Positions 17,463-25,953 of a stretch of 60,055 bases of DNA are shown piece after piece; position 1 is the first letter of the stretch, and each line of letters begins with the position of its first letter. Source of the stretch: Acidobacteriota bacterium (GTDB lineage Bacteria; Acidobacteriota; Terriglobia; Acidiferrales; UBA7541); assembly GCA_013287135.1 (NCBI GenBank), contig JABDEK010000019.1, positions 1 through 60,055 on the forward strand. The letters run 5' to 3'. Under the pieces are notes generated by a model. It did no database searches, was not told the DNA's origin, and saw only the letters and a program-made list of their open reading frames with translations. The translations under genes were made by a program, and so were the position numbers.

Positions 17463-17705
17463 ATGAAAGCACACGTTTGGGTAATGCTGAAATCGACGGT
17501 CCTTGATCCTCAAGGTCAAACGATACAGCGCGCGCTCGGATCACTGGGTCACACGAAAATTAAGGATGTCCGCCAGGGAAAATTCTTCGTGCTCGCGCTA
17601 GACGGAATGTCCCGCGACGAAGCCCATTCAGAAGTCGAACGAATCGCCAAAGATGTGCTCACAAACCCCGTAATTGAGGAATTCCGTTTCGATATCGTTG
17701 AGTGA
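17463..17705 (+). CDS. purS: Phosphoribosylformylglycinamidine synthase subunit PurS
   Basis: An 80-residue small subunit of the three-part FGAM synthase (PurS-PurQ-PurL), the fourth step of purine synthesis. It links the glutaminase PurQ to PurL for ammonia channelling. The sequence has the expected two-layer pattern: VWVMLKSTVLDPQGQTIQRALGSLG start, KIKDVRQGKFFVL middle and VLTNPVIEEFRFDIVE end, matching the family length. It follows the deaminase closely. purQ and purL are not downstream in this window; glmS comes next after a 126-bp gap, so its partners must be elsewhere. Confidence 0.92.
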   Translation: MKAHVWVMLKSTVLDPQGQTIQRALGSLGHTKIKDVRQGKFFVLALDGMSRDEAHSEVERIAKDVLTNPVIEEFRFDIVE

Positions 17706-17831
17706 CCCCGTACTGGTACCGTTTTTTACACGCGAATCGCTGCCGGCGTTTGCCTCATCAAAATCTGTGCTAACCTAAGAGGGTTGGACTTGCCCCGTTT
17801 TTGACTCTGTAGTCAATTAGGAGTTCACACC

Positions 17832-19688
17832 GTGTGCGGAATTGTCGGCTATATCGGTCCTAAACGCGTTGTGCCGCTAATACTCGACGGCCTAAAACGG
17901 CTCGAATATCGTGGCTACGACTCAGCCGGCATCGCCGTGGTCGGAGAAAATGGCGGCCTGAACATTCGCCGCGCGCCTGGCAAGTTGCGAAATCTAGAAG
18001 AGTCTATCCGCATCACTCCGCTCGAGGGAACTTACGGAATTGGCCACACACGCTGGGCCACGCACGGGCGTCCCACTGAAGAGAATGCCCATCCCCACCG
18101 CGACTGCACCGGCGAAATCGTTGTGGTCCACAACGGAATCATCGAAAACTATCTCGAACTGAAGCACCAACTGATCAAAGAAGGCCACAGGTTCGTCACC
18201 GAAACGGACACCGAAATCATCGCGCACCTGATCGAAAAGTATTCAAAAGAACTTTCTCTGGAAGAAGCCGTTCTGAAAACCGTGAAAGTTATGAGCGGAG
18301 CCTACGCGCTGGTTGCGCTGTCCACACGTGACCCGCTGAAAATCGTAGCCGCGCGCCTCGGTCCGCCCATCGTCGTAGGCCTTGGTGAAAATGAATTTTT
18401 TGTCGCCAGCGACATTCCCGCAATCCTGCAACACACCCGAAATGTCTTCTTCCTTGGCGATGGCGAAGTAGCCGTGCTCACCCCGCAAGGTGTCCGCCTG
18501 ATGGATTTCGAGAGCCATGCGATTCATCGCCCCGTTCAACACGTAACCTGGGACCCGATCATGGCTGAAAAGGGCGGCTTCAAACATTTCATGCAGAAGG
18601 AAATTTTTGAGCAGCCGCGAGCTGTGCGCGACACCCTGCTCGGGCGAATCTCGCAGGAAACCGGAAAAGTCTTTCTGGATCAGATGGACATCACCGAAGA
18701 AGAATTCCGGAATTTTCATAACGTCAAGCTCATCGCCTGCGGCACCAGCTGGCATGCCGCGTTAGCCGGCAAGTTCATGATCGAGAAGTTGGCGCAGATG
18801 CCCGCCGAAGTGGACTACGGCAGTGAATTTCGCTATCGCGATCCGATCATTGACGGCAAAAGTCTGGCCATTGCCATCAGCCAGTCCGGAGAAACTGCCG
18901 ACACGCTAGCGGCGGAGCGCGAAGCGCGTCAAAAAGGCGCCAAAGTTCTTGGGATCTGCAACGTAGTAGGCTCCATGCTAACGCGCGAAGCCAACGGCAC
19001 CATTTACACACACGCAGGCCCGGAAATCGGTGTGGCCTCCACCAAGGCATTTACCGGCCAACTCACCGCCCTGATGCTCACCGCTTTGTATCTCGCGCAA
19101 GTGCGCGGCAAATTGACGCCGGCTTCGGCGCAAGGCCTGATGCAAGAACTCACGCGCGTCCCGCACAAAATCGAATCGATTCTGCAACGCGACGCGGCGC
19201 TCGAAGAACTCGCTCGCTTGTTCTTCCGCCACACTGATTTTCTGTATCTCGGACGGGGCATCCACTACCCAATCGCCTTGGAGGGCGCACTCAAGCTCAA
19301 AGAAATCTCCTACATCCACGCGGAAGGGTATCCTGCCGGCGAAATGAAGCACGGCCCCAACGCGCTGATCGACGAAAATTTACCCGTCGTCATTATTGCC
19401 ACGCGTGACGAATCCGATCCCGCTTCGATGATCCGCTACGAAAAGACAATCTCGAACTTGCAGGAAGTGAAAGCGCGCGACGGAATCGTAATCGCCATCG
19501 TAACCGAAGGGGACAAGCTCGCCCGCGATACCGCTGACCACATTGTCGAAATTCCAGCTGCTCCCGAACTTCTTGCGCCGATCCTCGAAATCGTCCCGCT
19601 TCAACTTTTGGCCTATCACATTGCCGTGCGCCGTGGATGCGACGTCGATCAGCCGCGCAACCTCGCTAAGTCTGTCACTGTTGAATAA
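17832..19688 (+). CDS. glmS: Glutamine-fructose-6-phosphate aminotransferase (isomerizing)
   Basis: Makes glucosamine-6-phosphate from fructose-6-phosphate and glutamine, the first step toward UDP-GlcNAc, peptidoglycan and LPS. The 618 residues match the family. Translation starts at GTG 17832 (ribosome site AGGAG 17819-17823), giving the N-terminal nucleophile Cys2 (CGIVGYIG). The glutaminase domain runs to ~240 ([15 protein letters not shown]). Two SIS sugar-isomerase domains follow (~290-430, ~460-610) with [23 protein letters not shown] and [11 protein letters not shown]. The C-terminus [12 protein letters not shown] is the conserved active-site tail. No glmS ribozyme core is evident in the short upstream gap. 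Confidence 0.97.
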   Translation: MCGIVGYIGPKRVVPLILDGLKRLEYRGYDSAGIAVVGENGGLNIRRAPGKLRNLEESIRITPLEGTYGIGHTRWATHGRPTEENAHPHRDCTGEIVVVHNGIIENYLELKHQLIKEGHRFVTETDTEIIAHLIEKYSKELSLEEAVLKTVKVMSGAYALVALSTRDPLKIVAARLGPPIVVGLGENEFFVASDIPAILQHTRNVFFLGDGEVAVLTPQGVRLMDFESHAIHRPVQHVTWDPIMAEKGGFKHFMQKEIFEQPRAVRDTLLGRISQETGKVFLDQMDITEEEFRNFHNVKLIACGTSWHAALAGKFMIEKLAQMPAEVDYGSEFRYRDPIIDGKSLAIAISQSGETADTLAAEREARQKGAKVLGICNVVGSMLTREANGTIYTHAGPEIGVASTKAFTGQLTALMLTALYLAQVRGKLTPASAQGLMQELTRVPHKIESILQRDAALEELARLFFRHTDFLYLGRGIHYPIALEGALKLKEISYIHAEGYPAGEMKHGPNALIDENLPVVIIATRDESDPASMIRYEKTISNLQEVKARDGIVIAIVTEGDKLARDTADHIVEIPAAPELLAPILEIVPLQLLAYHIAVRRGCDVDQPRNLAKSVTVE

Positions 19689-19738
19689 ATAAGGCTGCCC
19701 GCCTTCCACTTTTATCCGCGGTACTCTAAAATTGGGAA

Positions 19739-21073
19739 ATGATAAGCATGGACCTTTTTCCGTGCGCATCTCGGCGGAACTTCTCTTGCACAGCATTGTT
19801 CCTGATCCTGACCCTCGGCGCCCTCCGTGTACCCGTCGCGCAATCTCAACATTCGAAAGGCGGCGCCTCTCATCTGGATTCCGTCGAAATTTCCGGCTCG
19901 CAGAAATTCAGTTCGCAGCAGATTGCCGCGGCAGTTGGCTTGCGCGCCGGCAACATCATCACTCGCGAAGATCTTCAAGCCGCAGCCGACAAGCTTGCAG
20001 CGCTGGGCGTTTTTTCCAACGTGCAATATCACTTCACCACTGTGGAATCAGGAGTAAGGGCGATGTATGACGTTTCCGACGCGACTACCGTCGCCGTTAC
20101 ATTCGATAATTTCCCCTGGTTCACGGATGATGAATTAACCGCCGCCCTCAAACGTTCGGTCCCCCTCTTTGATGGTAGCGCTCCACAAGGCGGCGCGATT
20201 CTCAATGCCATGTCCACCACTCTGGAAAATTTGGTTCAATCACGTGGAGTGTTGGGAACTGTCTCGCATACGCTTGTTAATTTCCCACTGGGTGGCTCGC
20301 GCATGCAATTTCGCGTCGAAAACGCGGACATCACCGTCAAGGCCGTTGAATTCTCCGACGCGCTCGCCACCAACGATCTCGCCGCGCAACAAAGCACGAG
20401 CCAGTTAATAGGTAGACCATATTCGCGAAGCGCCCTTGAGCTTTTCGAATTTGAACAAGTGCGCCCCATCTATTTGACGCACGCATTTTTGCACGTGCAA
20501 TTCGGCTCGCCTACTGCCCAAGTCTCCAGCGCCGCTGCGCAACCTGGCTTGACCGCCGTTGTCGTCGCCATACCAATCACTCCCGGCCCCGCCTTCAAAT
20601 GGGGCGGCGTTGCCTGGGACGGAAATACCGTAGTCTCTGCAGCGGAGTTAAATTCACTTATCACTCTGAAGCCCGGCGAAGTTGCGGACGGCAACAAAAT
20701 CACCGCTTTATGGGACGCGGCGCGATCTCTTTACGGCCAACGCGGCTACCTCGACACCAAGTTAGAACCCCGGACTGAGTTTGACGAACCGGCCGGACGC
20801 GTCGCGTTTACGGTGACCGTTACCGAAGGTCCGCAGTACCGTATGGGAAATTTGGTGCTCAGCGGCCTCTCTATCGATGGAGAAAAACGCATTCGTGCTG
20901 CATGGCGTATTCCCGCCGACGCGGTCTTCAATCAAAAGACCTATGAAGATTTCCTCGACACCGGCGTGAAACAGGCCTTTGCTGGAACCCCGGTGCATTA
21001 CGAAAAAATCGGCCGGTTCCTCCAGGAAAATCCCGGCACCAATAAAGTCGATGTGCTTCTGGATTTTCAGTAG
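19739..21073 (+). CDS. Exported POTRA-domain protein without an outer-membrane barrel
   Basis: A 444-residue protein with a signal peptide (1-~36). At least three POTRA-like units are visible: residues ~45-110 (SVEISGSQKFSSQQIAAAVG ... LAALGVFSNVQY), ~270-365 (WGGVAWDGNTVVSAAELN ... LYGQRGYLDTKLEP) and ~365-440 (RMGNLVLSGLSIDGEKRIR). POTRA domains in BamA/TamA bind periplasmic partners or unfolded barrel proteins. Unlike those, this protein ends right after the last POTRA with no beta-barrel. It is likely a soluble periplasmic partner of an outer-membrane assembly or secretion system. It starts 50 bp after glmS and ends 27 bp before larE, so these may form one operon. Confidence 0.75.
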   Translation: MISMDLFPCASRRNFSCTALFLILTLGALRVPVAQSQHSKGGASHLDSVEISGSQKFSSQQIAAAVGLRAGNIITREDLQAAADKLAALGVFSNVQYHFTTVESGVRAMYDVSDATTVAVTFDNFPWFTDDELTAALKRSVPLFDGSAPQGGAILNAMSTTLENLVQSRGVLGTVSHTLVNFPLGGSRMQFRVENADITVKAVEFSDALATNDLAAQQSTSQLIGRPYSRSALELFEFEQVRPIYLTHAFLHVQFGSPTAQVSSAAAQPGLTAVVVAIPITPGPAFKWGGVAWDGNTVVSAAELNSLITLKPGEVADGNKITALWDAARSLYGQRGYLDTKLEPRTEFDEPAGRVAFTVTVTEGPQYRMGNLVLSGLSIDGEKRIRAAWRIPADAVFNQKTYEDFLDTGVKQAFAGTPVHYEKIGRFLQENPGTNKVDVLLDFQ

Positions 21074-21100
21074 ACCAATTTAAGCTATACTCCAATTGAT

Positions 21101-21970
21101 ATGAATGTTGAGCCAATTCCGCCTGTACCGACAGCGACGCAACCGTTTCAATCAGATCAAGCCGCCATCGCCAAGGAGCGGCGCCTGCTGGACTCCTTGC
21201 GGTCGCTCGATTCCCTGCTGGTTGCTTTTTCGGGTGGCGCCGATTCGGCCTACCTCGCGTGGGCTGCGCACACTGCCCTAGCTGATCGCGCTTTGTCCGT
21301 TACGGCTCTCTCCGCAAGTTTTTCTCGCTACGATCGCGAGCAAGCCGAAAGATTCGTGCGCGAAAGCGGAATACGCCATGAATTTATCGAGACCCACGAG
21401 TTCGAAAATTCGCTCTACGTTGCCAACAACGCCGACCGCTGCTACCACTGCAAGGACGAGCTCTTCGATCGCATGGAAGCGCTCGCAACCGCCCGCAATT
21501 TCCGCGCCATCGCTTATGGAATCAACGCCGACGACACACGCGATTTTCGCCCAGGCCATCGCGCCGCGCACGAACACCGCGTGCTCGCGCCTCTCCTCGA
21601 CGCAGCTCTATCCAAGCCCGAAATCCGCTCGCTTTCGCAACGTGCCGGGCTCATCACCTGGGATCGTCCAGCTTCCGCGTGTCTTTCCTCGCGCGTGCCA
21701 TACGGAACCGAAGTGACGCCGGAGCTAATGGATAGGGTCGATCGGGCCGAATCTGGCTTGCGCGATCTCGGTTTTCGGCAATTCCGCGTCCGCGCTCACG
21801 GCGAACTCGCGCGAATCGAGTTTGCTCCGGATGAATTGTCGCGTGGATTAGAACCCGCAATGACTCGCCAAATTCTCGCCGGTGTAAAACAAGCCGGCTT
21901 CGCCATGGTGACCATTGATCTCGAAGGATATCGCCAGGGCTCGCTCAATTCTTTGCTCAAAATTAGATGA
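21101..21970 (+). CDS. larE: ATP-dependent sacrificial sulfur transferase LarE
   Basis: A 289-residue PP-loop enzyme. LarE adenylates the carboxylated nicotinate precursor of the nickel-pincer (NPN) cofactor and gives a sulfur to it. The PP-loop SGGADS lies at 44-49. DRCYHCKDELF (Cys114, Cys117) and PASACLSSRVPYG (Cys194) follow; the last matches the position of the sacrificial cysteine in Lactobacillus LarE. The N-terminal ~20 residues are an extra low-complexity start. The usual partners LarB and LarC, and the racemase LarA, are not in this window, although the enzyme looks complete. Some relatives use an Fe-S cluster instead of losing the cysteine sulfur; this cannot be decided here. Confidence 0.88.
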   Translation: MNVEPIPPVPTATQPFQSDQAAIAKERRLLDSLRSLDSLLVAFSGGADSAYLAWAAHTALADRALSVTALSASFSRYDREQAERFVRESGIRHEFIETHEFENSLYVANNADRCYHCKDELFDRMEALATARNFRAIAYGINADDTRDFRPGHRAAHEHRVLAPLLDAALSKPEIRSLSQRAGLITWDRPASACLSSRVPYGTEVTPELMDRVDRAESGLRDLGFRQFRVRAHGELARIEFAPDELSRGLEPAMTRQILAGVKQAGFAMVTIDLEGYRQGSLNSLLKIR

Positions 21971-22102
21971 CTAACGCTTCACCAATAGAAGACTGATCTC
22001 TCGCCAGCGTACTTTCACGGAACTTCCAGTTGCACCTTTTCGTATAACTTGATAGGAAGGGTGCTCGGTAATCATTTGTTTCTAAGCCGAAAACAAATCG
22101 AA

Positions 22103-23080
22103 ATGACGCAAACAACCAGAAAACTCTGGCTGGCAATCGTCATACTCTCTGTGAACGCGCTCGCCGGCTGCGTCTCGCATTCAGGTGTGGAAGGCAGCTT
22201 CGACCGCCAATTCACCGTCAACGGCCCAGTCAGTTTGGAACTCACCAGCGGGAAAGGTGACGCGCACATTGCCGCGGGTTCCCCGGGCGAAGTTCGCATC
22301 CATGGTGATATTAGTATCAAGGCATGGTCCTCCGAAAGTGGACGCCGCCGCTTGCAGCAGATCGAAGCAAATCCGCCGCTCTCACAGGAAGGAAGCCTGA
22401 TTCGCATCGGAGGTGGAAAACAGGGCGGAGGCGACGTGGATGTGGACTACACAATCATCGTGCCGCAAGACACCCAGCTCCGCAGCATCGCTGGCTCCGG
22501 AGATTTGCAAGTTCAAGGGATCGAAGGGCCCGCGAATTTCACCAGCGGCTCCGGAGATGTCCACGCTTCAGAAATTAACAAAGACGTTCAGATTGTCTGT
22601 GGCAGCGGAGATGTCGTGCTCTCTAAAGTAAAGGGTCAGGTACAAGTCAACACTGGATCCGGCGACGTCAGTCTCGACACCATGGGAGGTCAAATCCGCA
22701 TCCAAACAGGTTCCGGCTCGATCGAAATAACCAATCCTTCTCAAGCTTTGGAAGCAAGCACTGGCAGTGGAGAAGTCACCATCAAGAGAGCATCGGCGGA
22801 CATTCGCGTGCGTACTGCTTCTGGTGACGTTGACGTCGAAGGAAATCCTGGGGAATCAAACTACTGGGATTTTCATACCGTGTCGGGCGAAGTAGTGCTT
22901 CACGTGCCGCCGAACGCCAGCTTTCGCCTTTACGCGCGTTCAAAGTCGGGCGAAATCGATGCCGCTATTCCTATCATGATGGAAGGAACTGCGGCCAAGC
23001 ATGAATTGCGCGCGCGAATTGGAGACGGCCAAGCTCGCGTTGAAATCCAGACATCTTCCGGCGACATTTCTCTCCACTAA
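22103..23080 (+). CDS. DUF4097-family beta-strand repeat lipoprotein
   Basis: A 325-residue lipoprotein. Residues 1-22 (KLWLAIVILSVNALAGC) are a type II signal peptide with lipobox LAGC. The mature chain is built of short repeats of the SGSGDVxV type (GSGDLQVQG, GSGDVHAS, GSGDVVLSK, GSGDVSLDT, SGEVTIKR, SGDVDVEG, SGEIDA), which fold as a right-handed beta-helix or solenoid in the DUF4097/DUF2807 group. Function is unknown; some relatives are regulated by envelope stress systems. ATG 22103 is preferred because it precedes the lipobox correctly; a TTG at 22049 is in frame. Its C-terminal end lies 64 bp before the TPR-thioredoxin gene. Confidence 0.85.
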   Translation: MTQTTRKLWLAIVILSVNALAGCVSHSGVEGSFDRQFTVNGPVSLELTSGKGDAHIAAGSPGEVRIHGDISIKAWSSESGRRRLQQIEANPPLSQEGSLIRIGGGKQGGGDVDVDYTIIVPQDTQLRSIAGSGDLQVQGIEGPANFTSGSGDVHASEINKDVQIVCGSGDVVLSKVKGQVQVNTGSGDVSLDTMGGQIRIQTGSGSIEITNPSQALEASTGSGEVTIKRASADIRVRTASGDVDVEGNPGESNYWDFHTVSGEVVLHVPPNASFRLYARSKSGEIDAAIPIMMEGTAAKHELRARIGDGQARVEIQTSSGDISLH

Positions 23081-23144
23081 ACCCTCGGCCATTACGATTC
23101 GAAACACTGCCTTGTTCTTTCGCGCTAGAATTGCAGCATACAGA

Positions 23145-24464
23145 ATGCGCTTAATTCATATCATTCCAATTCTCGCGATCTCGCTGGTGTTCAGCTCGCA
23201 AGCGTTTCCGCAAAAACCGCCTTCCAGCGCGCAACAACCCAAGGATTCAACCGCCAATAACTCGAAGCAAGACGCTGACGCTGAAGCACAATTGCAGAAA
23301 GCCATTGCCGACGCGGGCAACGATCGCGCAGCTCTTGTGCGTAACTTGAAAAATTATTTGGTCAGATTTCCCAACGCGCCGCGAAAAGCGGGCGTATATC
23401 GCGCGCTCGTCGAATCTTGCCAGCAACTCCAGGATACTGCCTGCGCGCTCGATTACGCCGAAAGGCTGGTGGCCGTTCATCCTGACGATTCTGAAATGAT
23501 GCTGCTCGCAATCGGGCTATTACAGAAGGAAGGCAGCGAGGCTAGTCTCACTCACGCCGCCGGCTACGCTACGCGTGTGATTGATCGCATCGAGAAAGCT
23601 CCGCCAGAGGAAAAATCTGCGCGGATATCGCAAAAGGACTGGCAAACGCAGCAAGATCGCTTCCGGACGGCTCTATATAGCTTGCGCGGCCAGATCGAAA
23701 AATCACAAATGAACTATGAAGCCGCCGCTAAAGACTTCCAACAAAGTTATGCGCTGCATCCCAATGCCATGGCTGCGGAACAACTCGGCGAAATCGCTGA
23801 AATGAAAAATGATTATGCCAAAGCAATTGAAGAATATTCCCTGGCTTTCGTCCTTCCTGAAGAGGGCCCATCAGGGAAAGTCGATCGTCGGGAAGTAAGG
23901 ATGAAATTGGGGAATGTTTGGCGGCGAGTACACGGCACCGATCTAGGTCTCGGCGAGCAAATCCTGGCTGCGTATGACCGTCTTGGCACTACTCCTGCCG
24001 CTGCACCTTGGGCGCGAAACAAGGGTGCCAAGGATTCCTTCGCGTTTGTGTTGCGCAATCTCGATGGCTCTTCTCTTCCTCTATCGCCATTGAAAGGCAA
24101 AGTCATCGTCCTAAGCTTTTGGGCAACCTGGTGTGGCCCATGTCGCGAACTGGAACCGGAATTTGTGCAAATCGCGAAAAACTATACGGGCAACACAAAT
24201 CTCGCGTTCTACGCCGTCAATACGGATGAAGATGAGAGCCTGGTGCCGGGATTTCTGGACAAGGAGAAATGGAATGTGCCGGTGGTCTTTGCCGATGGAC
24301 TGGATGATTTTATGAACGTAAATTCTTTGCCGACCGTAATCGTTCTCGACCGAGCCGGGAAAATCGCTTTCCGCATGGATGGATATCCCCCGGAAGGATT
24401 CACAGAATCTCTCACTTCGGCGATCCAGGAAGCTCTCAACCCAACAAAGCCATCGGCAAACTAA
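23145..24464 (+). CDS. Exported TPR protein fused to a TlpA/thioredoxin domain
   Basis: A 439-residue periplasmic protein. Residues 1-23 are a signal peptide (HIIPILAISLVFSSQAF). Residues ~50-270 contain TPR-like helical pairs (ALDYAERLVAVHPDD, AAKDFQQSYALHPNA, YAKAIEEYSLAFVLP). Residues ~300-430 are a TlpA/ResA-type thioredoxin domain with the active-site WATWCGPC and a cis-Pro loop NSLPTVIVLD. Such domains reduce disulfides, for example in cytochrome c maturation. The TPR part probably recruits the client. Start ATG 23145 is used because the frame upstream (from 23001) overlaps the lipoprotein gene. It converges with the HDAC-like gene with only 8 bp between stops. Confidence 0.88.
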   Translation: MRLIHIIPILAISLVFSSQAFPQKPPSSAQQPKDSTANNSKQDADAEAQLQKAIADAGNDRAALVRNLKNYLVRFPNAPRKAGVYRALVESCQQLQDTACALDYAERLVAVHPDDSEMMLLAIGLLQKEGSEASLTHAAGYATRVIDRIEKAPPEEKSARISQKDWQTQQDRFRTALYSLRGQIEKSQMNYEAAAKDFQQSYALHPNAMAAEQLGEIAEMKNDYAKAIEEYSLAFVLPEEGPSGKVDRREVRMKLGNVWRRVHGTDLGLGEQILAAYDRLGTTPAAAPWARNKGAKDSFAFVLRNLDGSSLPLSPLKGKVIVLSFWATWCGPCRELEPEFVQIAKNYTGNTNLAFYAVNTDEDESLVPGFLDKEKWNVPVVFADGLDDFMNVNSLPTVIVLDRAGKIAFRMDGYPPEGFTESLTSAIQEALNPTKPSAN

Positions 24465-24472
24465 AGAACTAT

Positions 24473-25408
24473 TCAGGCGCCTTGCATCGCGCGCCTTAAA
24501 TCCTGTTGCGCGGCATCGCCAGCCGCCAGGATTGTGTTCACATGAATCCGCACCGTGTCTTCAACGCGGCGCGCGTATCCTCCGGCCAATGTAATCGCCG
24601 CCGGAACCCTGTGGCGACGCGCATAATCGAAAACCAGGGCGTCGCGACGCTTCAGACCTTCCATGCTCAAAGCCAAGCCGCCTAGCTGATCTTCGCGATA
24701 CGGATCTGCACCGGCAATATAGAAAAGTATTTGTGGCGAAAAATCGCGAAAAGCCTTGCGCAAGTTCTTTTCAAGAATAGCGAGATAGTCATCGTCGCCG
24801 ATTCCATCCGGCAGATCGATGTCCACGGTAGAAGCCGGCTTGGGATACGGATAGTTGTGCTCCTGATGAATCGATAAGGTAAAAACATCTCTGTCGCCGC
24901 CGAATATCGACGCCGTGCCGTTTCCCTGATGCACGTCCGTGTCCACCACCATGGCGGTCTGAATAGCCTGATCGAATTGCAATCGGCGTATCGCGACCGC
25001 TACGTCGTGGATCACACAAAACCCTTCGCCGTGATCGGCGTAGGCATGATGAAAACCGCCGCCGATGTTCGCCGACCATCGATCCGCAAGCGCCCGTTGT
25101 CCCGCCAGAATCGAACCGCCCGCCGCAAACCAACAGGCGTTCACCAGCTCCTTCGAGTAAGGAACCTCCATACGAAGAATTTCCGTGGGAGTGAGAGAGC
25201 CGTGTTTGAGCTTGTACACATAGTCCTGTGAATGAACTTGCAGGATGTCTGCATCGGAGGCCGGCTCTGGCGCTAGAAAATCGACCGGCGTCGCGATTCC
25301 ATCCGCCAGCAGCTTGTCGTGCACCAAACGATATTTCTGCGATGGAAAAACGTGAGAGCCCAGGTTCAAATCGTATCGCTGATCGTATATAAGCTTGAAC
25401 GGCAGCAT
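24473..25408 (-). CDS. Histone deacetylase/acetoin-utilization family hydrolase
   Basis: A 311-residue member of the arginase/deacetylase fold family, zinc enzymes that remove acetyl groups from lysines, polyamines or small amides. Motifs: the His-His dyad in GGGFHHAYADHGEGFCV (~115-131), the zinc ligands in VVDTDVHQGNGT (~150-161), a third Asp in AGADPYREDQLGG (~232-244) and the LAGGY loop (~275) with the transition-state Tyr. All core residues look intact, so it should be active. ATG 25408 is preferred over the GTG at 25417. It is divergent from the Cys/His-rich gene. The substrate in bacteria of this type is unknown. Confidence 0.88.
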   Translation of the reverse strand: MLPFKLIYDQRYDLNLGSHVFPSQKYRLVHDKLLADGIATPVDFLAPEPASDADILQVHSQDYVYKLKHGSLTPTEILRMEVPYSKELVNACWFAAGGSILAGQRALADRWSANIGGGFHHAYADHGEGFCVIHDVAVAIRRLQFDQAIQTAMVVDTDVHQGNGTASIFGGDRDVFTLSIHQEHNYPYPKPASTVDIDLPDGIGDDDYLAILEKNLRKAFRDFSPQILFYIAGADPYREDQLGGLALSMEGLKRRDALVFDYARRHRVPAAITLAGGYARRVEDTVRIHVNTILAAGDAAQQDLRRAMQGA

Positions 25409-25523
25409 AATTCGCACAGACTACCGCGAAGTTTTTCAGAACTCAAATACTTGAATACCGTTCGCGGCGGAGGCGATGCGCCTTGTGCGCCGCATCTTCG
25501 CTGCGCTATGATTAGGGCTCGAC

Positions 25524-25898
25524 ATGCGTCGCGCTCAAGCCATTCTCGTCATCGTTGCTCTGTTCGCCACACCATTGGCTTTGCTGGCCCGCAGCGCGGA
25601 AGGAAGTATGTCGGGTTGCGCCGGAATGTGTTGTCCTACCCATGGGTCTCACGCCGCTCGCGCGCTTCACGAAAAGATGCTGTGCCACCACGGCGAAGCC
25701 GGACACTTCATCGAATGCACTATGACGCCCGGCCATCACGGTCTCGACTACGGTCTTATCGCCCCTGTAGCGCCCACTACCCCCTCGGCGATTGCGTTCA
25801 TTGGCGCTCCTGACGTTAATCGCGCGATCGCCAGCCAGTACGGCGAACTTGCAAACTCTGGCTTTCTGCCAACTCCGCTTCAACCTCCGCGACTCTAA
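25524..25898 (+). CDS. Small exported Cys/His-rich protein, possible metal binder
   Basis: A 124-residue protein with a signal peptide (1-~25, AQAILVIVALFATPLALLA). The mature chain is very rich in metal-ligand residues: Cys32, Cys36, Cys37, Cys54, Cys65 and at least eight His (40, 43, 49, 55, 56, 61, 71, 72), in the segments CAGMCCPTHGSH and LCHHGEAGHFIEC. The last ~40 residues are Pro-rich and low in structure. I do not recognise a named domain. It sits 55 bp before a TonB receptor on the same strand, so it may bind or shuttle a metal (copper or zinc are guesses) for that receptor, or sense redox state. Confidence 0.7.
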   Translation: MRRAQAILVIVALFATPLALLARSAEGSMSGCAGMCCPTHGSHAARALHEKMLCHHGEAGHFIECTMTPGHHGLDYGLIAPVAPTTPSAIAFIGAPDVNRAIASQYGELANSGFLPTPLQPPRL

Positions 25899-25953
25899 GC
25901 GTCGTTTTGCTCATTCCATAAATCCAAAAATCCAGATTCGATGGAGGATTATC

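Noticed and set aside
17706-17831. glmS ribozyme
   Set aside because: The gap is too short and lacks the conserved ribozyme core.
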